Both the position numbers and the translations under genes were made by a program. Below, piece by piece: positions 1-13,430 of a stretch of 64,000 nucleotides of DNA. The notes under the pieces are model-generated. The model was not told the origin of the DNA. It worked only from the letters and a program-made list of their open reading frames with translations, and searched no databases. Positions within the stretch are counted from its first letter, which is position 1. Each line of letters opens with the position of its first letter. Source of the stretch: Isoperla grammatica (lineage: Eukaryota > Arthropoda > Insecta > Plecoptera > Perlodidae); contig OX246737.1 of the NCBI GenBank assembly GCA_945910005.1, positions 84,103,414-84,167,413 of the forward strand. The letters run 5' to 3'.

Positions 1-470
1 CGCTAAGTCAGTGACATGAGAGCAACTACATGCAACATATGAAGACAACGCATGTTTCCTCGCTTGTGACGGTGACTGTACGTGATTAACCCTCCGCTAA
101 GTCAGTGACATGAGAGCAACTACATGCAACATATGAAGACAACGCATGTTTCGTCGCTTGTGACGGTGACTGTACGTGATAAACCCTGCACTAAGTCAGT
201 GACATGAGAGCAACTACATGCAACATATGAAGACAACGCATGTTTCGTCGCTTGTGACGGTGACTGTACTTGATAAACCCTGCGCTAAGTCAGTGACATG
301 AGAGCAACTACATGCAACATATGAAGACAACGCATGTTTCGTCGCTTGTGACGGTGACTGTACGTGATAAACCCTGCACTAAGTCAGTGACATGAGAGCA
401 ACTACATGCAACATATGAAGACAACGCATGTTTCGTCGCTTGTGACGGTGACTGTACTTGATAAACCCTG
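1..470 (+). repeat. Left-edge subarray with 188-bp dimers
   Basis: Five monomers. The four at 95-470 carry TTTCGTCGC (C to G at monomer position 59), a variant I do not see elsewhere in the window. They form two copies of a dimer: 95-282 and 283-470. In each dimer the first monomer starts CGCTAAG and has TACGTG, and the second starts CACTAAG and has TACTTG. The two dimers look identical by eye, which indicates recent local duplication. Confidence 0.85.
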
Positions 471-3400
471 CGCTAAGTCAGTGACATGAGAGCAACTACA
501 TGCAACATATGAAGACAACGTATGTTTCCTCGCTTGTGACGGTGACTGTACGTGATAAACCCTGCGCTAAGTCAGTGACATGAGAGCAACTTCATGCAAC
601 ATATGAAGACAACGCATGTTTCCTCGCTTGTGAGGGTGACTGTACTTGATAAACCCTGCGCTAAGTCAGTGACATGAGAGCAACTACATGCAACATAAGA
701 AGACAACGCATGTTTCCTCGCTTGTCACGGTAACTGTACTTGATAAACCCTGCGCTAAGTCAGTGACATGAGAGCAACTACATGCAACATATGAAGACAA
801 CGCATGTTTCCTCCCTTGTGACGGTGACTGTACGTGATACACCCTGCGCTAAGTCAGTGACATGAGAGCAACTAAATGCAACATATGAAGACAACACATG
901 TTTCCTCGCTTGTAAAGTGACTGTACTTGATAAACCCTGCGCTAAGTCAGTGACATGAGAGCAACTACATGCAACATATGAAGACAACGCATGTTTCCTC
1001 GCTTGTGAAGGTGACTGTACGTGATAAACCCTGCGCTAAGTCAGTGACATGAGAGCAACTACATGCAACATAATAGGACAACGCATGTTTCCTCGCTTGT
1101 GAAGGTTACTGTACTTGATAAACCCTGCGCTAAGTCAGTGACATGAGAGCAACTACATGCAACATATGAAGACAACGCATGTTTCCTCGCTTGTGAAGGT
1201 GACTGTACTTGATAAACCCTGCGCTAATTCAGTGACATGAGAGCAACTACATGCAACATATGAAGACAATGCATGTTTCCTCGCTTATGACGGTGACTGT
1301 ACTTGATAAACCCTGCGCTAAGTCAGTGACATGAGAGCAACTACGTGAAACATATTAGGACAACGCATGTTTCCTCGCTTGTGACGGTAACTGTACGTGA
1401 TAATCCCTGCGCTAAGTCAGTGACATGAGGGCAACTACATGCAACATATGAAGACAACGCATGTTTCCTCGCTTGTGAAGGTGACTGTACGTGATAAACC
1501 CTGCGTGAAGTCAGTGACATGAAAGCAACTACATGCAACATATTAGGACAACGCATGTTTCCTCGCTTGTGACAGTGACTGTACGTGATAAACCCTGCGC
1601 TAAGTCAGTGACATGAGAGCAACTACATGAAACATATTAGGACAACGCATGTTTCCTCGCTTGTGAAGGTGACTGTACTTGATAAACCCTGCGCTAAGTC
1701 AGTGACATGAAAGCAACTACATGCAACATATAAGGACAACGCATGTTTCCTCGCTTGTGAAGGTGACTGTACTTGATAGACCCTGCTCTAAGTCAGTGAC
1801 ATGAGAGCAACTACATGCAACATACGAAGACAACGCATGTTTCCTCGCTTGTGAACGTGACTGTACTTGATAAACCCTGCGCTAAGTCAGTGACATGAGA
1901 GCAACTACATGCTACATAAGAAGACGACGCATGTTTCCTCGCTTGTCACGGTAACTGTACATGATAAACCCTGCGCTAAGTCAGTGACATGAGAGCAACT
2001 ACATGCAACAAATTAGGACAACGCATGTTTCCTCGCTTGTGAAGGTGACTGTACTTGATAAACCCTGCGCTAGGTCAGTGACATGAGAGCAACTACATGC
2101 AACATATGAAGACAACGCATGTTTCCTCGCTTGTGACGGTGACTGTACGTGATAAACCCTGCGCTAAGTCAGTGACATGAGAGCAACTACATGCAATATA
2201 TGAAGACAACGCATGTTTCCTCGCTTGTGAAGGTGACTGTACTTGATAAACCCTGCGCTAAGTAAGTGACATGAGAGCAACTACATGCAACATATGAAGA
2301 CAACGCATGTTTCCTCGCTTGTGAAGGTGACTGTACTTGATAAACCCTGCACTAAGTCAGTGACATGAGAGCAACTACATGCAATATGTGAAGACAATGC
2401 ATGTTTCCTCGCTTGTGACGGTGACTGTACTTGATAAACCCTGCGCTAAGTCAGTGACATGAGAGCAACAACATGAAGCATATTAGGACAACGCATGTTT
2501 CCTCGCTTGTGACGGTGACTGTACGTGATAATCCCTGCGCTAAGTCAGTGACATGAGAGCAACTTCATGCAACATATGAAGACAACGCATGTTTCCTCGC
2601 TTGTGAAGGTGACTGTACTTGATAAACCCTGCGCTAAGTCAGTGACATGAGAGCAACTACTTGCAACATATTAGGACAACGCATGTTTCCTCGCTTGTGA
2701 AGGTGACTGTACTTGATAAACCCTGCGCAGCAGTCAGTGACATGAGAGCAACTACATGCAACATATGAAGACAACGCATGTTTCATCGCTTGTTAAGGTG
2801 ACTGTACGTGATAAACCCTGCGCTAAGTCAGTGACATGAAAGCAACTACATGCAACATATGAGGACAACGCATGTTTCCTCGCTTGTGACGGTGACTGTA
2901 CTTGATAAACCCTGCGTTAAGTCAGTGACATGAGGTCAACAACATGCAACATATGAAGACAACGCATGTTCTCGCTTGTGACGGTGACTGTACGTGATAA
3001 ACCCTGCGCTAAGTCAGTGACATGAGAGCAACTACATGCAACATATGAAGACAACGCATGTTTCCTCGCTTGTGAAGGTGACTGTACTTGATAAACCCTG
3101 CGCTAAGTCAGTGACATGAGAGCAACTACATGCAACATAAGAAGACAACGCATATTTCCTCGCTTGTCACGGTAACTGTACATGATAAAGTCTGCGCTAA
3201 GTCAGTGACATGAGAGCAACTACATGCAACAAATTAGGACAACGCATGTTTTCTCGCTTGTGAAGGTGACTGTACTTGATAAACCCTGCGCTTAGTCAGT
3301 GACATGAGAGCAACTACATGCAACATATTAGGACAACGCATGTTTCCTCGCTTGTGACGGTGACTGTACGTGATAAACCCTGCGCTAAGTCAGTGACATG

Positions 3401-3570
3401 AGAGCAACTACATGCAACAGATGAAGACAAAGCATGTTTCTTCGCTTGTGACGGTGACTGTACGTGATAAACCCTGCGCTAAGTCAGTGACATGAGAGCA
3501 ACTACATGCAACATATGACGACAACGCATGTTTCATCGCTTGTGACGGTGACTGTACTTGATAAACCCTG
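471..3570 (+). repeat. Higher-order block, copy 1 of about 3.1 kb
   Basis: This block matches the next one (about 3571-6600) with an offset of 3100 bp at its left end (TGAGGG at 631 and 3731), 3207 bp in the middle (TAGGTC at 2071 and 5278; GCAATATGTG at 2381 and 5588), and 3113 to 3018 bp on the right. The steps are whole-monomer gains or losses: a 107-bp monomer missing here near 0.89 kb, one monomer missing from copy 2 near 5.73 kb and another near 6.4 kb, plus 1 bp inserted here at about 2729. It also carries the 2-bp deletion form CATGTTCTCGC at about 2966. Satellite only, no gene. Confidence 0.82.
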
Positions 3571-6500
3571 CGCTTAGTCAGTGACATGAAAGCAACTACA
3601 TGCAACATATGAAGACAACGCATGTTTCCTCGCTTGTGACGGTGACTGTACGTGATAAACCCTGCGCTAAGTCAGTGACATGAGAGCAACTACATGCAAC
3701 ATATGAACACAACGCATGTTTCCTCGCTTGTGAGGGTGACTGTACTTGATAAACCCTGCGCTAAGTCAGTGACATGAAAGCAACTACATGCAACATAAGA
3801 AGACAACGCATGTTTCCTCGCTTGTCACGGTAACTGTACTTGATAAACCCTGCGCTAAGTCAGTGACATGAGAGCAACCACATGCAACATATGAAGACAA
3901 CGCATGTTTCCTCCCTTGTGACGGTGCCTGTACGTGATACACCCTGCGCTAAGTCAGTGACATGAGAGCAACTAAATGCAACATATGAAGGCAACATATG
4001 AAGACAACACATGTTTCCTCGTTTGTGACGGTAACAGTACTTGATAAACCCTGCGCTAAGTCAGTGACATGAGAGCAACTACATGCAACATATGAAGACA
4101 ACACATGTTTCCTCGCTTGTAAAGTGACTGTACTTGATAAACCCTGCGCTAAGTCAGTGACATGAGAGCAACTACATGCAACATATTAAGACAACGCATG
4201 TTTCCTCGCTTGTGACGGTGACTGTACGTGATAAACCCTGCGCTAAGTCAGTGACATGAGAGCAACTACATGCAACATAATAGGACAACGCATGTTTCCT
4301 CGCTTGTGAAGGTGACTGTACTTGATAAACCCTGCGCTAAGTCAGTGACATGAGAGCAACTACATGCAACATATGAAGACAACGCATGTTTCCTCGCTTG
4401 TAAAGGTGACTGTACTTGATAAACCCTGCGCTAATTCAGTGACATGAGAGCAACTACATGCAACATATAAAGACAATGCATGTTTCCTCGCTTGTGACGG
4501 TGACTGTACTTGATAAACCCTGCGCTAAGTCAGTGACATGAGAGCAACTACGTGAAACATATTAGGACAACGCATGTTTCCTCGCTTGTGACGGTAACTG
4601 TACGTGATAATCCCTGCGCTAAGTCAGTGACATGAGGGCAACTACATGCAACATATGAAGACAACGCATGTTTCCTCGCTTGTGAAGGTGACTGTACGTG
4701 ATAAACCCTGCGTGAAGTCAGTGACATGAAAGCAACTACATGCAACATATTAGGACAACGCATGTTTCCTCGCTTGTGACAGTGACTGTACGTGATAAAC
4801 CCTGCGCTAAGTCAGTGACATGAGAGCAACTACATGAAACATATTAGGACAACGCATGTTTCCTCGCTTGTGAAGGTGACTGTACTTGATAAACCCTGCG
4901 CTAAGTCAGTGACATGAGAGCAACTACATGCAACATATAAGGACAACGCATGTTTCCTCGCTTGTGAAGGTGACTGTACTTGATAGACCCTGCTCTAAGT
5001 CAGTGACATGAGAGCAACTACATGCAACATATGAAGACAACGCATGTTTCCTCGCTTGTGAAGGTGACTGTACTTGATAAACCCTGCGCTAAGTCAGTGA
5101 CATGAGAGCAACTACATGCTACATAAGAAGACGACGCATGTTTCCTCGCTTGTCACGGTAACTGTACATGATAAACCCTGCGCTAAGTCAGTGACATGAG
5201 AGCAACTACATGCAACAAATTAGGACAACGCATGTTTCCTCGCTTGTGAAGGTGACTGTACTTGATAAACCCTGCGCTAGGTCAGTGACATGAGAGCAAC
5301 TACATGAAACATATTAGGACAACGCATGTTTCCTCGCTTGTGACGGTGACTGTACGTGATAAACCCTGCGCTAAGTCAGTGACATGAGAGCAACTACATG
5401 CAACATATGAAGACAACGCATGTTTCCTCGCTTGTGAAGGTGACTGTACTTGATAAACCCTGCGCTAAGTAAGTGACATGAGAGCAACTACATGCAACAT
5501 ATGAAGACAACGCATGTTTCCTCGCTTGTGAAGGTGACTGTACTTGATAAACCCTGCACTAAGTCAGTGACATGAGAGCAACTACATGCAATATGTGAAG
5601 ACAATGCATGTTTCCTCGCTTGTGACGGTGACTGTACTTGATAAACCCTGCGCTAAGTCAGTGACATGAGAGCAACAACATGAAGCATATTAGGACAACG
5701 CATGTTTCCTCGCTTGTGAAGGTGACTGTACTTGATAAACCCTGCGCTAAGTCAGTGACATGAGAGCAACTACTTGCAACATATTAGGACAACGCATGTT
5801 TCCTCGCTTGTGAAGGTGACTGTACTTGATAAACCCTGCGCTCAGTCAGTGACATGAGAGCAACTACATGCAACATATGAAGACAACGCATGTTTTATCG
5901 CTTGTTAAGGTGACTGTACGTGATAAACCCTGCGCTAAGTCAGTGACATGAAAGCAACTACATGCAACATATGAGGACAACGCATGTTTCCTCGCTTGTG
6001 ACAGTGACTGTACTTGATAAACCCTGCGTTAAGTCAGTGACATGAGGTCAACAACATGCAACATATGAAGACAACGCATGTTCTCGCTTGTGACGGTGAC
6101 TGTACGTGATAAACCCTGCGCTAAGTCAGTGACATGAGAGCAACTACATGCAACATATGAAGACAACGCATGTTTCCTCGCTTGTGAAGGTGACTGTACT
6201 TGATAAACCCTGCGCTAAGTCAGTGACATGAGAGCAACTACATGCAACATAAGAAGACAACGCATATTTCCTCGCTTGTCACGGTAACTGTACATGATAA
6301 ACCCTGCGCTAAGTCAGTGACATGAGAGCAACTACATGCAACAAATTAGGACAACGCATGTTTTCTCGCTTGTGAAGGTGACTGTACTTGATAAACCCTG
6401 CGCTAAGTCAGTGACATGAGAGCAACTACATGCAACATATGAAGACAACGCATGTTTCCTCGCTTGTGACGGTGACTGTACGTGATAAACCCTGCGCTAA

Positions 6501-6600
6501 GTCAGTGACATGAGAGCAACTACATGCAACATATGACGACAACGCATGTTTCATCGCTTGTGACGGTGACTGTACTTGATAAACCCTGCGCTAAGTCAGT
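3571..6600 (+). repeat. Higher-order block, copy 2 of about 3 kb
   Basis: Second copy of the block at 471-3570, sharing the same ordered run of rare variants: GATAGACCCTGCTC (about 4982), GCTAGGTCAG (5278), GCAATATGTG (5588), ACAACATGAAGC (about 5675) and CATGTTCTCGC (about 6078). It keeps a 107-bp monomer at about 4 kb with an internal 13-bp duplication, which copy 1 lacks. It lacks a GATAATCCC/CTTCATGC monomer found in copy 1 near 2.53 kb. Confidence 0.82.
3978..4003 (+). repeat. 13-bp tandem duplication inside a monomer
   Basis: GCAACATATGAAG occurs twice in direct succession (3978-3990 and 3991-4003), which makes this monomer 107 bp instead of 94. The only other case I find is at 8969-8994, where the first unit has diverged. 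The shared lesion marks the two loci as related copies. Confidence 0.92.
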
Positions 6601-8650
6601 GACATGAAAGCAACTACATGCAACATATGAAGACAACGCATGTTTCCTCGCTTGTGACGGTGACTGTACGTGATAAACCCTGCGCTAAGTCAGTGACATG
6701 AGAGCAACTACATGCAACATATGAACACAACGCATGTTTCCTCGCTTGTGAAGGTGACTGTACTTGATTTACCCTGCGCTAAGTCAGTGACATGAGAGCA
6801 ACTACATGCAACATAAGAAGACAACGCATGTTTCCTCGCTTGTCACGGTGACTGTACTTGATAAACCCTGCGCTAAGTCAGTGACATGAGAGCAACTACA
6901 TGCAACAAATTAGGACAACGCATGTTTCCTCGCTTGTGAAGGTGACTGTACTTGATAAACCCTGCGCTAAGTCATTGACATGAGAGCAACTACATGAAAC
7001 ATATTAGGACAACGCATGTTTCCTCGCTTGTGACGGTGACTGTACGTGATAAACCCGGCTCTAAGTCAGTGACATGAGAGCAACTACATGCAACATATGA
7101 AGACAACGCATGTTTCCTCGCTTGTGAAGGTGACTGTACTTGATAAACCCTGCGCTAAGTCAGTGACATGAGAGCAACTACATGCAACATATGAAGACAA
7201 CGCATGTTTCCTCGCTTGTGAAGGTGACTGTACTTGATAAACCCTGCGCTAAGTCAGTGACATGAGAGCAACTACATGCAACATATGAAGACAACGCATG
7301 TTTCCTCGCTTGTCACGGTAACTGTACATGATAAACCCTGCGCTAAGTCAGTGACATGAGAGCAACTACATGCAACATATTAGGACAATGCATGTGTCCT
7401 CGCTTGTGAAGGTGAGTGTACTTGATAAACCCTGCGCTAAGTCAGTGACATGAGAGCAACTACATGCAACATATGAAGACAACACATGTTTCCTCGCTTG
7501 TGACGGTGACTGTACGTGATAAACCCTGCGTGAAGTCAGTGACATGAAAGCAACTACATGCAACATATTAGGACAACGCATGTTTCCTCGCTTGTGACGG
7601 TGACTGTACGTGATTAACCCTGCGCTAAGTCAGTGACATGAGAGCAACTACATGCAACAAATGAAGACAACGCATGTTTCATCGCTTGTGACGGTGACTG
7701 TACTTGATAAACCCTGCGCTAAGTCAGTGACATGAAAGCAACTACATGCAACATATGAAGACAACGCATGTTTCCTTGCTTGTGACGGTGACTGTACGTG
7801 ATAAACCCTGCGCTAAGTCAGTGACATGAGAGCAACTACATGCAACATATGAAGAAAACACATGTTTCCTCGCTTGTGACGGTGACTGTACTTGATAAAC
7901 CCTGCGCTAAGTCAGTGACATGAGAGCAACTACATGCAACATATGAAGACAACTCATGTTTCCTCGCTTGTGAAGGTGACTGTACTTGATAAACCCTGCG
8001 CTAAGTCAGTGACATGAGAGCAACTACATGCAACATATGAAGACAACACATGTTTCCTCGCTTGTGACGGTGACTGTACGTGATAAATCCTGCGTGAAGT
8101 CAGTGACATGAAAGCAACTACATGCAACATATTAGGACAACGCATGTTTCCTCGCTTGTGACGGTGACTGTACGTGATAAACCTTGCGCTAAGTCAGTGA
8201 CATGAGTGCAACTACATGCAACCTATTAGGACAACGCATGTTTCCTCGCTTGTGAAGGTGACTGTACTTGATAAACCCTGCGCTATTTAGTGACATGAGA
8301 GCAACTACATGCAACATATTAGGACAACGCATGTTTCCTCGCTTGTGAAGGTGACTGTACTTGATAAACCCTGCGCTCAGTCAGTGACATGAGAGCAACT
8401 ACATACAACATATGAAGACAACGCATGTTTCATCGCTTGTTAAGGTGACTGTACGTGATAAACCCTGCGCTCAGTCAGTGACATGAGAGCAACTACATGC
8501 AACATATGAAGACAACGCATGTTTCATCGCTTGTTAAGGTGACTGTACGTGATAAACCCTGCGCTAGGTCAGTGACATGAAAGCAACTACATGCAACATA
8601 TGAAGACAACGCATGTTTCCTTGCTTGAAACGGTGACTGTACTTGATAAC
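6400..8650 (+). repeat. Higher-order module recurring at +9968 bp
   Basis: Rare variants here recur exactly 9968 bp downstream. ATATGACGAC lies at 6531 and 16499. ATATGAACAC lies at 6719 and 16687. The AGGACAATGC monomer at 7.38 kb recurs at 17.35 kb, and the GATAAATCCTGCGTGAAG monomer at 8.09 kb recurs at 18.06 kb. The same module appears again near 19.3-21.5 kb, and in part near 32.8-33.7, 35.3-36.6, 43.4-44.3, 45.9-47.1, 50.6-51.8 and 62.1-64 kb. Only satellite sequence is present. Confidence 0.8.
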
Positions 8651-10600
8651 CCCTGCGCTAAGTCAGTGACATGAGAGCAACTACATGCAACATATGAAGA
8701 CAACGCATGTTTCCTCGCTTGTGAGGGTGACTGTACTTGATAAACCCTGCGCTAAGTCAGTGACATGAGAGCAACTACATGCAACATAAGAAGACAACGC
8801 ATGTTTCCTCGCTTGTCACGGTAACTGTACTTGATTAACCCTGCGCTAAGTCAGTGACATGAGAGCAACTACATGCAACATATGAAGACAACGCATGTTT
8901 CCTCCCTTGTGACGGTGACTGTACGTGATACACCCTGCGCTAAGTCAGTGACATGAGAGCAACTAAATGCAACATTTGAAGGAAACATATGAAGACAACG
9001 CATGTTTCCTCGCTTGTGAAGGTGACTGTACTTGATAGACCCTGCTCTCAGTCAGTGACATGAGAGCAACTACATGCAACATATGAAGACAACGCATGTT
9101 TCCTCGCTTGTGAAGGTGACTGTACTTGATAAACCCTGCGCTAAGTCAGTGACATGAGAGCAACTACATGCTACATAAGAAGACGACGCATGTTTCCTCG
9201 CTTGTCACGGTAACTGTACATGATAAACCCTGCGCTAAGTCAGTGACATGAGAGCAACTACATGCAACAAATTAGGACAACGCATGTTTCCTCGCTTGTG
9301 AAATGACTGTACTTGATAAACCCTGCGCTAGGTCAGTGACATGAGAGCAACTACATGAAACATATTAGGACAACGCATGTTTCCTCGCTTGTGACGGTGA
9401 CTGTACGTGATTAACCCTGCGCTAAGTCAGTGACATGAGAGCAACTACATGCAACATATGAAGACAACGCATGTTTCCTCGCTTGTGAAGGTGACTGTAC
9501 TTGATAAACCCTGCGCTAAGTAAGTGACATGAGAGCAACTACATGCAACATATGAAGACAACGCATGTTTCCTCGCTTGTGAAGGTGACTGTACTTGATA
9601 AACCCTGCACTAAGTCAGTGACATGAGAGCAACTACATGCAATATGTGAAGACAATGCATGTTTCCTCGCTTGTGACGGTGACTGTACTTGATAAACCCT
9701 GCGCTAAGTCAGTGACATGAGAGCAACAACATGAAGCATATTAGGACAACGCATGTTTCCTCGCTTGTGACGGTGACTGTACGTGATAATCCCTGCGCTA
9801 AGTCAGTGACATGAGAGCAACTTCATGCAACATATGAAGACAACGCATGTTTCCTCGCTTGTGAAGGTGACTGTACTTGATAAACCCTGCGCTAAGTCAG
9901 TGACATGAGAGCAACTACTTGCAACATATTAGGACAACGCATGTTTCCTCGCTTGTGAAGGTGACTGTACTTGATAAACCCTGCGCTCAGTCAGTGACAT
10001 GAGAGCAACTACATGCAACATATGAAGACAACGCATGTTTCATCGCTTGTTAAGGTGACTGTACGTGATAAACCCTGCGCTAAGTCAGTGACATGAAAGC
10101 AACTACATGCAACATATGAGGACAACGCATGTTTCCTCGCTTGTGACGGTGACTGTACTTGATAAACCCTGCGTTAAGTCAGTGACATGAGGTCAACAAC
10201 ATGCAACATATGAAGACAACGCATGTTCTCGCTTGTGACGGTGACTGTACGTGTTAAACCCTGCGCTAAGTCAGTGACATGAGAGCAACTACATGCAACA
10301 TATGAAGACAACGCATGTTTCCTCGCTTGTGAAGGTGACTGTACTTGATAAACCCTGCGCTAAGTCAGTGACATGAGAGCAACTACATGCAACATAAGAA
10401 GACAACGCATATTTCCTCGCTTGTCACGGTAACTGTACATGATAAACCCTGCGCTAAGGCAGTGACATGAGAGCAACTACATGCAACAAATTAGGACAAC
10501 GCATGTTTTCTCGCTTGTGAAGGTGACTGTACTTGATAAACCCTGCGCTTAGTCAGTGACATGAGAGCAACTACATGAAACATATTAGGACAACGCATGT
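8651..10600 (+). repeat. Third, internally deleted copy of the 3.1-kb block
   Basis: The order of markers matches the first two blocks: TGAGGG (8722), the 13-bp duplication (8969-8994), GATAGACCC (9034), GCAATATGTG (9639) and CATGTTCTCGC (about 10223). Offset to copy 2 falls from 4991 before 8994 to 4052 at 9034, so about 939 bp (ten monomers) are missing here. It retains the GATAATCCC/CTTCATGC monomer that copy 2 lost. Confidence 0.8.
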
Positions 10601-10800
10601 TTCCTCGCTTGTGACGGTGACTGTACGTGATAAACCCTGCGCTAAGTCAGTGACATGAGAGCAACTACATGCAACATATGAAGACAACGCATGTTTCCTC
10701 GCTTGTGAAGGTGACTGTACTTGATAAACCCTGCGCTAAGTCAGTGACATGAGAGCAACTACATGCAACATATGAAGACAACGCATGTTTCCTCGCTTGT
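10601..10800 (+). repeat. Satellite monomers between higher-order blocks
   Basis: Ordinary 94-bp monomers of the ATATTAGG and ATATGAAG forms with GAAGG. I see no boundary signal and nothing other than satellite sequence. Confidence 0.8.
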
Positions 10801-13430
10801 GAAGGTGACTGTACTTGATAAACCCTGCGCTAAGTCAGTGACAACAGAGCAACTACATGCAACATATGAAGACAACGCATGTTTCCTCGCTTGTCACGGT
10901 AACTGTACATGATAAACCCTGCGCTAAGTCAGTGACATGAGAGCAACTACATGCAACAAATTAGGACAACGCATGTTTCCTCGCTTGTGAAGATGACTGT
11001 ACTTGATAAACCCTGCGCTAAGTCAGTGACATGACAGCAACTACATGAAACATATTAGGACAACGCATGTTTCCTCGCTTGTGACGGTGACTGTACGTGA
11101 TAAACCCTGCGCTAAGTCAGTGACATGAGAGCAACTACATGCAACATATGAAGACAACGCATGTTTCCTCGCTTGTGAAGGTGACTGTACTTGATAAACC
11201 CTGCGCTAAGTCAGTGACATGAGAGCAACTACATGCATCATATGAAGACAGTGCATGTTTCCTCGCTTGTGACGGTGACTGTACTTGATAAACCCTGCGC
11301 TAAGTCAGTAACATGAGAGCAACTACATAAAACATATTAGGACAACGCATGTTTCCTCGCTTGTGACGGTGACTGTACGTGATAATCCCTGCGCTAAGTC
11401 AGTGACATGAGGGCAACTACATGCAACATATGAAGACAACGAATGTTACCTCGCTTGTGAAGGTGACTGTACTTGATAAACCCTTCGCCAAGTCAGTGAC
11501 ATGAGAGCAACTACATGCAACATATGAAGACAATGCATGATTCCTCGCTTGTGACGGTGACTGTACTTGATAAACCCTGCGCTAAGTCAGTGACATGAGA
11601 GCAACTACATGCAACATATGAAGACAACGCATGTTTCCTCGCTTGTGAAGGTGACTGTACTTGATAAACCCTGCGCTAAGTCAGTGACATGAGAGCAACT
11701 ACATGCAACATATTAGGAAAACGCATGTTTTCTCGCTTGTGACGGTGACTGTACTTGAAAACCCTGCGCTAAGTCAGTGACATGAGAGCAACTACATGCA
11801 ACATATAAGGACAACGCATGTTTCCTCGCTTGTGACGGTGACTGTACGTGATAAACCCTGCGCTACGTCAGTGACATGAGAGCAACTACATGCAACATAT
11901 GAAGACAACGCATGTTTCCTCGCTTGTGACGGTGACTGTACGTGATTAACCCTGCGCTAAGTCAGTGACATGAGAGCAACTACATGCAACATATGAAGAC
12001 AACGGATGTTTCATCGCTTGTGACGGTGACTGTACTTGATAAACCCTGCGCTAAGTCAGTGACATGAAAGCAACTACATGCAACATTTGAAGACAACGCA
12101 TGTTTCCTCGCTTGTGACGGTGACTGTACGTGATAAACCCTGCGCTAAGTCAGTGACATAAGAGCAACTACATGCAACATATGAAGACAACACATGTTTC
12201 CTCGCTTGTGACGGTGACTGTACTTGATAAACCCTGCGCTAAGTCAGAGACATGAGAGCAACTACATGCAACATATGAAGACAACACATGTTTTCTCGCT
12301 TGTGAAGGTGGCTGTACTTGATAAACCCTGCGCTAAGTCAGTGACATGAGAGCAACTACATGCAACATATGAAGACAACACATGTTTCCTCGCTTGTGAC
12401 GGTGACTGTACGTGATAAATCCTGCGTGAAGTCAGTGACATGAAAGAAACTACATGCAACATATTAGGACAACGCATGTTTTCTCGCTTGTGACGGTGAC
12501 TGTACGTGATAAACCCTGCGCTAAGTCAGTGACATGAGAGCAACTACATGCAACCTATTAGGACAACGCATGTTTCCTCGCTTGTGAAGGTGACTGTACT
12601 TGATAAACCCTGCGCTAAGTCAGTGACATGAGAGCAACTACATGCAACATATTAGGACAACGCATGTTTCCTCGCTTGTGAAGGTGACTGTACTTGATAA
12701 ACCCTGCGCTCAGTCAGTGACATGAGAGCAACAACATGCAACATATGAAGACAACGCATGTTTCATCGCTTGTTAAGGTGACTGTACGCGATAAACCCTG
12801 AGCTCAGTCAGTGACATGAGAGCAACTACATGCAACATATGAAGACAACGCATGTTTCATCGCTTGTTAAGGTGACTGTAAGTGATAAACCCTGCGCTAA
12901 GTCAGTGACATGAAAGCAACTACATGCAACATATGAAGACAACGCATGTTTCCTCGCTTGTGACGGTGACTGTACTTGATAACCCCTCCGCTAAGTCAGT
13001 GACATGAGAGCAACTACATGCAAAATATGAAAACAACGCATGTTTCCTCGCTTGTGAAGGTGACTGTACTTGATAAACCCTGCGCTAAGTCAGTGACATG
13101 AGAGCAACAACATGCAACATATTAGGACAACGCATGTTTCCTCGCTTGTGACGGTGACTGTACGTGATAAACCCTGCGCTAAGTCAGTGACATGAGAGCA
13201 ACTACATGCAACATATGAAGACAACGCATGTTTCCTCGCTTGTGAAGGTGACTGTACTTGATAAACCCTGCGCTAAGTCAGTGACATGAGAGCAACTACA
13301 TGCAACATAAGAAGACAACGCATGTTTCCTAGCTTGTCACGGTAAATGTACTTGATAAACCCTGCGCTAAGTCAGTGACATGAGAGCAACTACATGCAAC
13401 ATATGAAGACAACGCATGTTTCCTCGCTTG
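10801..13430 (+). repeat. 2627-bp duplication, copy 1
   Basis: Matches 13.43-15.5 kb at an offset of 2627-2628 bp. TTGTCACGGT lies at 10891 and 13518. ATGACAGCAA lies at 11031 and 13658. The GGGCAACTAC variant following GATAATCCC lies at 11411 and 14038. The offset is 28 monomers minus a few small indels. The copies differ at many single bases, so this duplication is older than those at 25-55 kb. Confidence 0.75.

Noticed and set aside
95..470. CENP-B box in the TTTCGTCGC monomers
   Set aside because: TTCG is present, but the required A and the CGGG core do not follow at the right spacing.
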